Positions 60,935 through 64,000 of a stretch of DNA of 64,000 nt are shown piece by piece (position 1 is the first letter of the stretch; every line of letters starts with the position of its first letter). The position numbers and the translations under genes are program-made. The stretch covers positions 122,025 through 186,024 of the forward strand of contig JAHHRN010000005.1 of assembly GCA_020025775.1 (NCBI GenBank). The letters are read 5' to 3'. The stretch is from Acutalibacter sp. Lineage in GTDB: Bacteria; Bacillota; Clostridia; Oscillospirales; Acutalibacteraceae. The notes below the pieces were generated by a model, which made no database searches, was not told where the DNA came from, and was given only the letters and a program-made list of their open reading frames with translations.

Positions 60935-61215
60935 AATTTGACTCCTTTCATAGATTATATTAACCAGAAATGATGGAACGAAAAATCCATTCTACACTTT
61001 TTATATAGCTAGTTAATGAGAAAAACAAACACCAGTTAAGTTGCTCTAGCACATACTGGGAATAGCTTTCAAGGCAGAACTTTCTGGAGGAGGAATATGT
61101 GCAATTGCTACCCCTTATTTGTAATATAGAAAATTCATTTTGGATACCTCCAATACTTTTTTCTATATTGTATTGTCCTCATCTAATTGGATAAATTTTT
61201 ATACTTATTTTTATA
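60935..61215. other. Intergenic region, nothing found
   Basis: AT-rich. GGAGGAGG before an ATG at 61097 leads only to a ten-codon frame. Confidence 0.4.
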
Positions 61216-61833
61216 TTATTTGGTTTGCTTTTTTACAGCCTTTGTGTTATTAATACGAATTATTTTCTTCCCGACATCTGCATAAGATACGGTGTCTCCA
61301 TTTTCTAATTTGCATTTTCTTACTACGAAAATATAAGAACGTTTATCTTGCTTATTGCGACAAGCGTAAACACTGAAATTAAAAAGGGCCATAGCTGGAT
61401 TTATATAGATTAAATCTTTTTTTATATAAACTATTCCAAGTGTGATTAGAACAAGAAAATATAAAATTAAGCTATATACATTTTTATTCGTTGGCAACGA
61501 TAGCCCTGTTAGTACAAGAAGAGAATAATTAGTAAAATAATTTTGACCGGTTAAATCTTTTAATTCACTTACTGTAACTTCTCGCCCTAGTGTGTTTTGG
61601 GTTTGTATGGAGTCATCTCTTTTTATAATAATTATAGTAAATATTACTCCCATTAAAAATAGTATAATACTAGTACAAAAAGTAAAGAAATCAATATAAT
61701 ATATCCAAGATTTCCAATTTATATTTTCTGGAAAAAATAATCCGTCTATTATCATTTTTATGAAATATATGAGGTTGAACAACGTCATACAACTCATATA
61801 ATATCCGCTGCCGTCTATTGATAATTTTTTCAT
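61216..61833 (-). CDS. kwaA: Four-helix membrane protein, probable KwaA of a Kiwa system
   Basis: A 205-residue membrane protein with about four hydrophobic helices (near residues 14-33, 44-72, 100-115 and 120-137) and a soluble C-terminal part. It overlaps the kwaB-like gene by four bases (ATGA). In Kiwa, a membrane protein of this size acts with KwaB at the cell membrane against phage. Sequence alone does not identify it; the call rests on size, topology and the KwaB-like partner. The gene order here is kwaB before kwaA, the reverse of the usual order. Confidence 0.55.
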   Translation of the reverse strand: MKKLSIDGSGYYMSCMTLFNLIYFIKMIIDGLFFPENINWKSWIYYIDFFTFCTSIILFLMGVIFTIIIIKRDDSIQTQNTLGREVTVSELKDLTGQNYFTNYSLLVLTGLSLPTNKNVYSLILYFLVLITLGIVYIKKDLIYINPAMALFNFSVYACRNKQDKRSYIFVVRKCKLENGDTVSYADVGKKIIRINNTKAVKKQTK

Positions 61834-62777
61834 GATTCTTCAGCTTTATTTGCAAAAAAGTTGTATCTAAAACCTTTTGCGATCATCTTCATTACCTTAT
61901 CTAAGTTTTTGTTAGTTAATTTGATTTGATTACCGTCAAAATCGCTTCCGCCAAATTTTCCATCGCTGCGCTCAAGAAGATTTTTCTTTAAATCTGCAGG
62001 AGATGTTTTTTCAATTTGCTCTAGATAAATTGGATCTGAAAAGATTTTAGCTAAACGATGATAGACATTCTTCTGATTTATTTTATCGTATATTAAATCT
62101 GGAGAAGAAAGAAACTCCCAACTGTCTATTTTCTTAACATTCGCTTTTGCTTGAGCTTTCATTTCTTCATCATAATTGAAGATCTTACAAAAGTTTTTCC
62201 TATCTAAAATGAATACATATCCATTACCATCTTTGTCTTCTTGGACAATAAAATCAACATCACAACAAAAGAGGAAAACTTTATTATTGCTTTTATCCTC
62301 CAACTTGTCATTAGAACTCATGAGTACTCGATTTCTTTTTAGAAGTTTTTCTGTGGGAGTTTGTTGTTTCCCTAGGTGATATGTAAAGGAGGAGCCCTCT
62401 ATAGAAAGTTTAGTAATACTTAGAGATGCAGAGGGTGCTAATTCACTTTTTTCTTTGTATGTTTCTGCATCTACAATTAATTCTTTAATATATGACCATT
62501 GATCTTGAATATTGCTTAGATTGATATATTCGTAGGTATCATCTTCACTTTTCCCTACTGGATCAAAAGGATGGCTGGTTTTATCACAACAAAAAGATTC
62601 CAAAGAAGTCAAAATATCAGAGAGAAAATCCGAGTTTAAATTCCCGGGAAGTGTAATTGCAAAATTCTCCTCTTGCTTCCTGTGGTGATATTTAAGAAGT
62701 GCAATATTGATTGTTCCGCTTTCTTGAATATTTTGAATATTCAGCAAAATTTCATCTAAATTAATACTGTCTGACAA
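61830..62777 (-). CDS. kwaB: DUF4868 protein, probable KwaB of a Kiwa system
   Basis: A 315-residue cytosolic protein. FLFCCDVDFIVQEDKDGNGY and FILDRKNFCKIFNYDEEMK, then a KLAKIF-like stretch (HRLAKIFSDPIY) and a lysine-rich end, follow the DUF4868 pattern of KwaB. Length matches the family. Translation appears to start at TTG (62777) with GGAGGG in front. It is followed, with a four-base overlap, by a four-helix membrane protein, as in Kiwa apart from gene order. KwaB is reported to bind DNA and act with KwaA in sensing phage attachment. Confidence 0.65.
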   Translation of the reverse strand: MSDSINLDEILLNIQNIQESGTINIALLKYHHRKQEENFAITLPGNLNSDFLSDILTSLESFCCDKTSHPFDPVGKSEDDTYEYINLSNIQDQWSYIKELIVDAETYKEKSELAPSASLSITKLSIEGSSFTYHLGKQQTPTEKLLKRNRVLMSSNDKLEDKSNNKVFLFCCDVDFIVQEDKDGNGYVFILDRKNFCKIFNYDEEMKAQAKANVKKIDSWEFLSSPDLIYDKINQKNVYHRLAKIFSDPIYLEQIEKTSPADLKKNLLERSDGKFGGSDFDGNQIKLTNKNLDKVMKMIAKGFRYNFFANKAEES

Positions 62778-62832
62778 TGTATTCGCCCTCCGTTGATATA
62801 AAATTTATTGCTTTATCTGCTTTATTGATTTG

Positions 62833-63123
62833 CTACTTACACTTATTTTTATTAAGCTTTTCAACTAATTGATGTTCACGTTCAAGCTGTTTAATACTTT
62901 TTTAGGTATTGGTAATTTTTCAGGTATGGTTCCACCTAGTTCTTTGATAGCTTGTCTAACTTTTTGACTACTTGGAAAGGTGTAAGGTTGGCTTCGTCTT
63001 TGCCGTATGTTTGATCTCGTTTAAGTTTCTCACCTCACTGTATTCCATTGATTCTTGAAGTTCACGAGCATACCAAAATTCTATGCCTTTTTAGACTCAT
63101 GTATAATATTTTGATACTTTCAT
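62833..63123 (-). pseudogene. dinD: dinD remnant
   Basis: Pieces of a DinD (DNA-damage-inducible protein D) gene in several frames: GIEFWYARELQESMEYSEVR near the start, YGKDEANLTPFQVVKK, IKELGGTIPEKLPIPKK, and in another frame SIKQLEREHQLVEKL. At least two frameshifts, one stop and a large internal deletion separate them. It is not functional. It follows an hsdM fragment in the same orientation, which mirrors the hsdM-rhuM order of the intact operon, so it is likely part of a second, lost type I system. Confidence 0.75.
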
Positions 63124-63197
63124 CTTAAAAAAACAAAACAATCCTATCTGTTTTTCTGTGGAGTATTTAAGTAATACTATACACCCAGTGTCTTCAT

Positions 63198-63458
63198 CTA
63201 CTTCACCATCTGTGTCTGCGCTTCAACACGCTCGACTTCAATATTCGAAATGTTCTGTTTCACTTCATCAATATCCACCGTTTCTTTTTCCGTAAAGGTA
63301 TTTATATATCGTGGAATATTCAGGTTGTAGTCATTCGCTTGAATCTCGTCACGAGAAGTTACATAGGCATATTTGTCCACATTTATTCGCTTTCGTGTAA
63401 GTACTAAACCGATTTGAACAGATACAAAGATTATATTTTTACAGCTTTTGTAACACAC
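63198..63458 (-). pseudogene. hsdM: hsdM C-terminal fragment
   Basis: Residues DEIQANDYNLNIPRYINTF, then VDIDEVKQNISNIEVERVEAQ, match the C-terminus of the intact HsdM in this window (DEIDENDYNLNIPRYVDTF, then IDIDEVKTNIAKIEAELKDVQ). Homology spans about 63198-63395; upstream sequence is unrelated. The rest of the gene is missing. The fragment differs at many positions, so it comes from another type I system rather than a recent copy. Confidence 0.85.
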
Positions 63459-64000
63459 GCGAGGAGGTAAGAATGAGGCGAGACCTTCTTAAAACATAGA
63501 GTATATTCTTTATAGATTCTGCTGTTAGGTCTAATTGCCTTTGATTTTGATGATTGGAACGGAATGAGTTCCACATTATTTATAGATTTAGTATAGTTTT
63601 ATGTATCCTAAAATAGTGTTGCTTTCTACTTCTGAAATCAGAAATTACATTTATATCAAGGAAAGGGATTATGAAATATAATAGGAGTTTAGCTTACCTT
63701 CGTGTATTAAATGCCTTACCGAAAATCTTATTGTAGATCTCATTTTCATACCATGCTGCTTTATACAATCGGCAAGCGTTGTCTTAAGTAGCAATGTATG
63801 TTCGGGACAGCTCTTGGAATTTAACAATATCAAATAGTAAAGCACCTTATATTGTTACTTCTGTTAACATGTTTTCTAAATTTAACCTGTTCGACAATTT
63901 TTCGGATGTTGCTGGCCATGTTGTATCCATTAATGACATTAACTTATTCTCTTCGTTTTATTTTTGTCTTTCTCTTAATAAAGGATAACTGTTTATTATC
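63459..64000. other. Degenerate region at the window edge
   Basis: No intact gene. On the minus strand a stretch near 63780-63935 starts MSLMDTTWPATSEKLSNRL but is broken by a TAA, and another near 63708-63783 reads CRLYKAAWYENEIYNKI and ends at a stop. They look like relics of one or two genes whose family I cannot name. Confidence 0.3.

Noticed and set aside
61097..61129. Ten-codon frame after GGAGGAGG
   Set aside because: A good ribosome site but too short, with no operon context to support a product.

Overview
The window comes from a low-to-moderate GC member of the Bacillota, most likely a clostridial lineage. This rests on a PolC-type DNA polymerase III, a T-box leader, strong AGGAGG ribosome sites, TTGACA/TATAAT-type promoters and many Rho-independent terminators. 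No rRNA or tRNA gene was seen. Roughly the first 6.6 kb is core chromosome. Nearly everything from there to the end is accessory DNA, AT-rich in long stretches, and much of it looks like a defence island with several decayed genes.

Layout. (1) 1-6577: 3' part of polC, trxA, a sodium/alanine symporter, and an AlaA-type aminotransferase behind a T-box whose specifier reads as GCC (alanine). Two neighbouring genes thus deal with alanine. (2) 6631-11399: a type II-A CRISPR locus reduced to a five-repeat array, a C-terminal csn2 stump, an intact 1330-residue Cas9 and a divergent tracrRNA; cas1, cas2 and most of csn2 are missing. (3) 11540-15760: a small unknown gene, an ABC exporter operon that begins with a 25-residue peptide gene, and a decayed copy of a one-helix membrane protein. 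(4) 16065-24064: a reverse transcriptase fused to an HD domain with a small partner gene, an APH-fold kinase coupled to an alpha/beta hydrolase, the intact copy of the one-helix protein, and a zinc-ribbon membrane protein. (5) 24186-25611: an AbiH gene broken by an in-frame TAA, and a fragment resembling the C-terminus of a type I restriction subunit. (6) 25745-30206: a small integrated element with two HTH proteins, a tyrosine integrase, two opposing genes and a nearly ideal four-way-junction fold. (7) 30467-31903: a SIR2-like protein. (8) 32520-42908: a nine-gene type I restriction-modification operon with RhuM, two specificity genes and a metallopeptidase. (9) 42992-44091: a broken clpX-like gene. 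(10) 44244-54795: a four-gene operon ending in a 1735-residue DUF1998 helicase (Druantia/DISARM-like), which I do not recognise as a named system. (11) 54855-59494: an RHH regulator, a SLOG protein, a DUF4238 protein, a tandem membrane-protein duplication and a frameshifted DUF1835-like gene. (12) 59930-63458: an HAD hydrolase, a probable Kiwa pair (kwaB-kwaA), and relics of dinD and hsdM.

How it fits together. The genes from 7 to 63 kb are best read as stacked anti-phage modules (Cas9, RT-HD, AbiH, SIR2-like, type I R-M, DUF1998-helicase operon, Kiwa) mixed with mobile-element genes. Many are damaged. The most unusual signals are a promoter architecture shared by three distant transcription units (an 11-base element, exactly 17 bases, then CATATATAA), the zero-linker four-way junction at 30040-30125, the CoiA-like/DUF1998-helicase operon, the RT-HD operon, and a 31-base direct repeat that brackets the type I R-M promoter.
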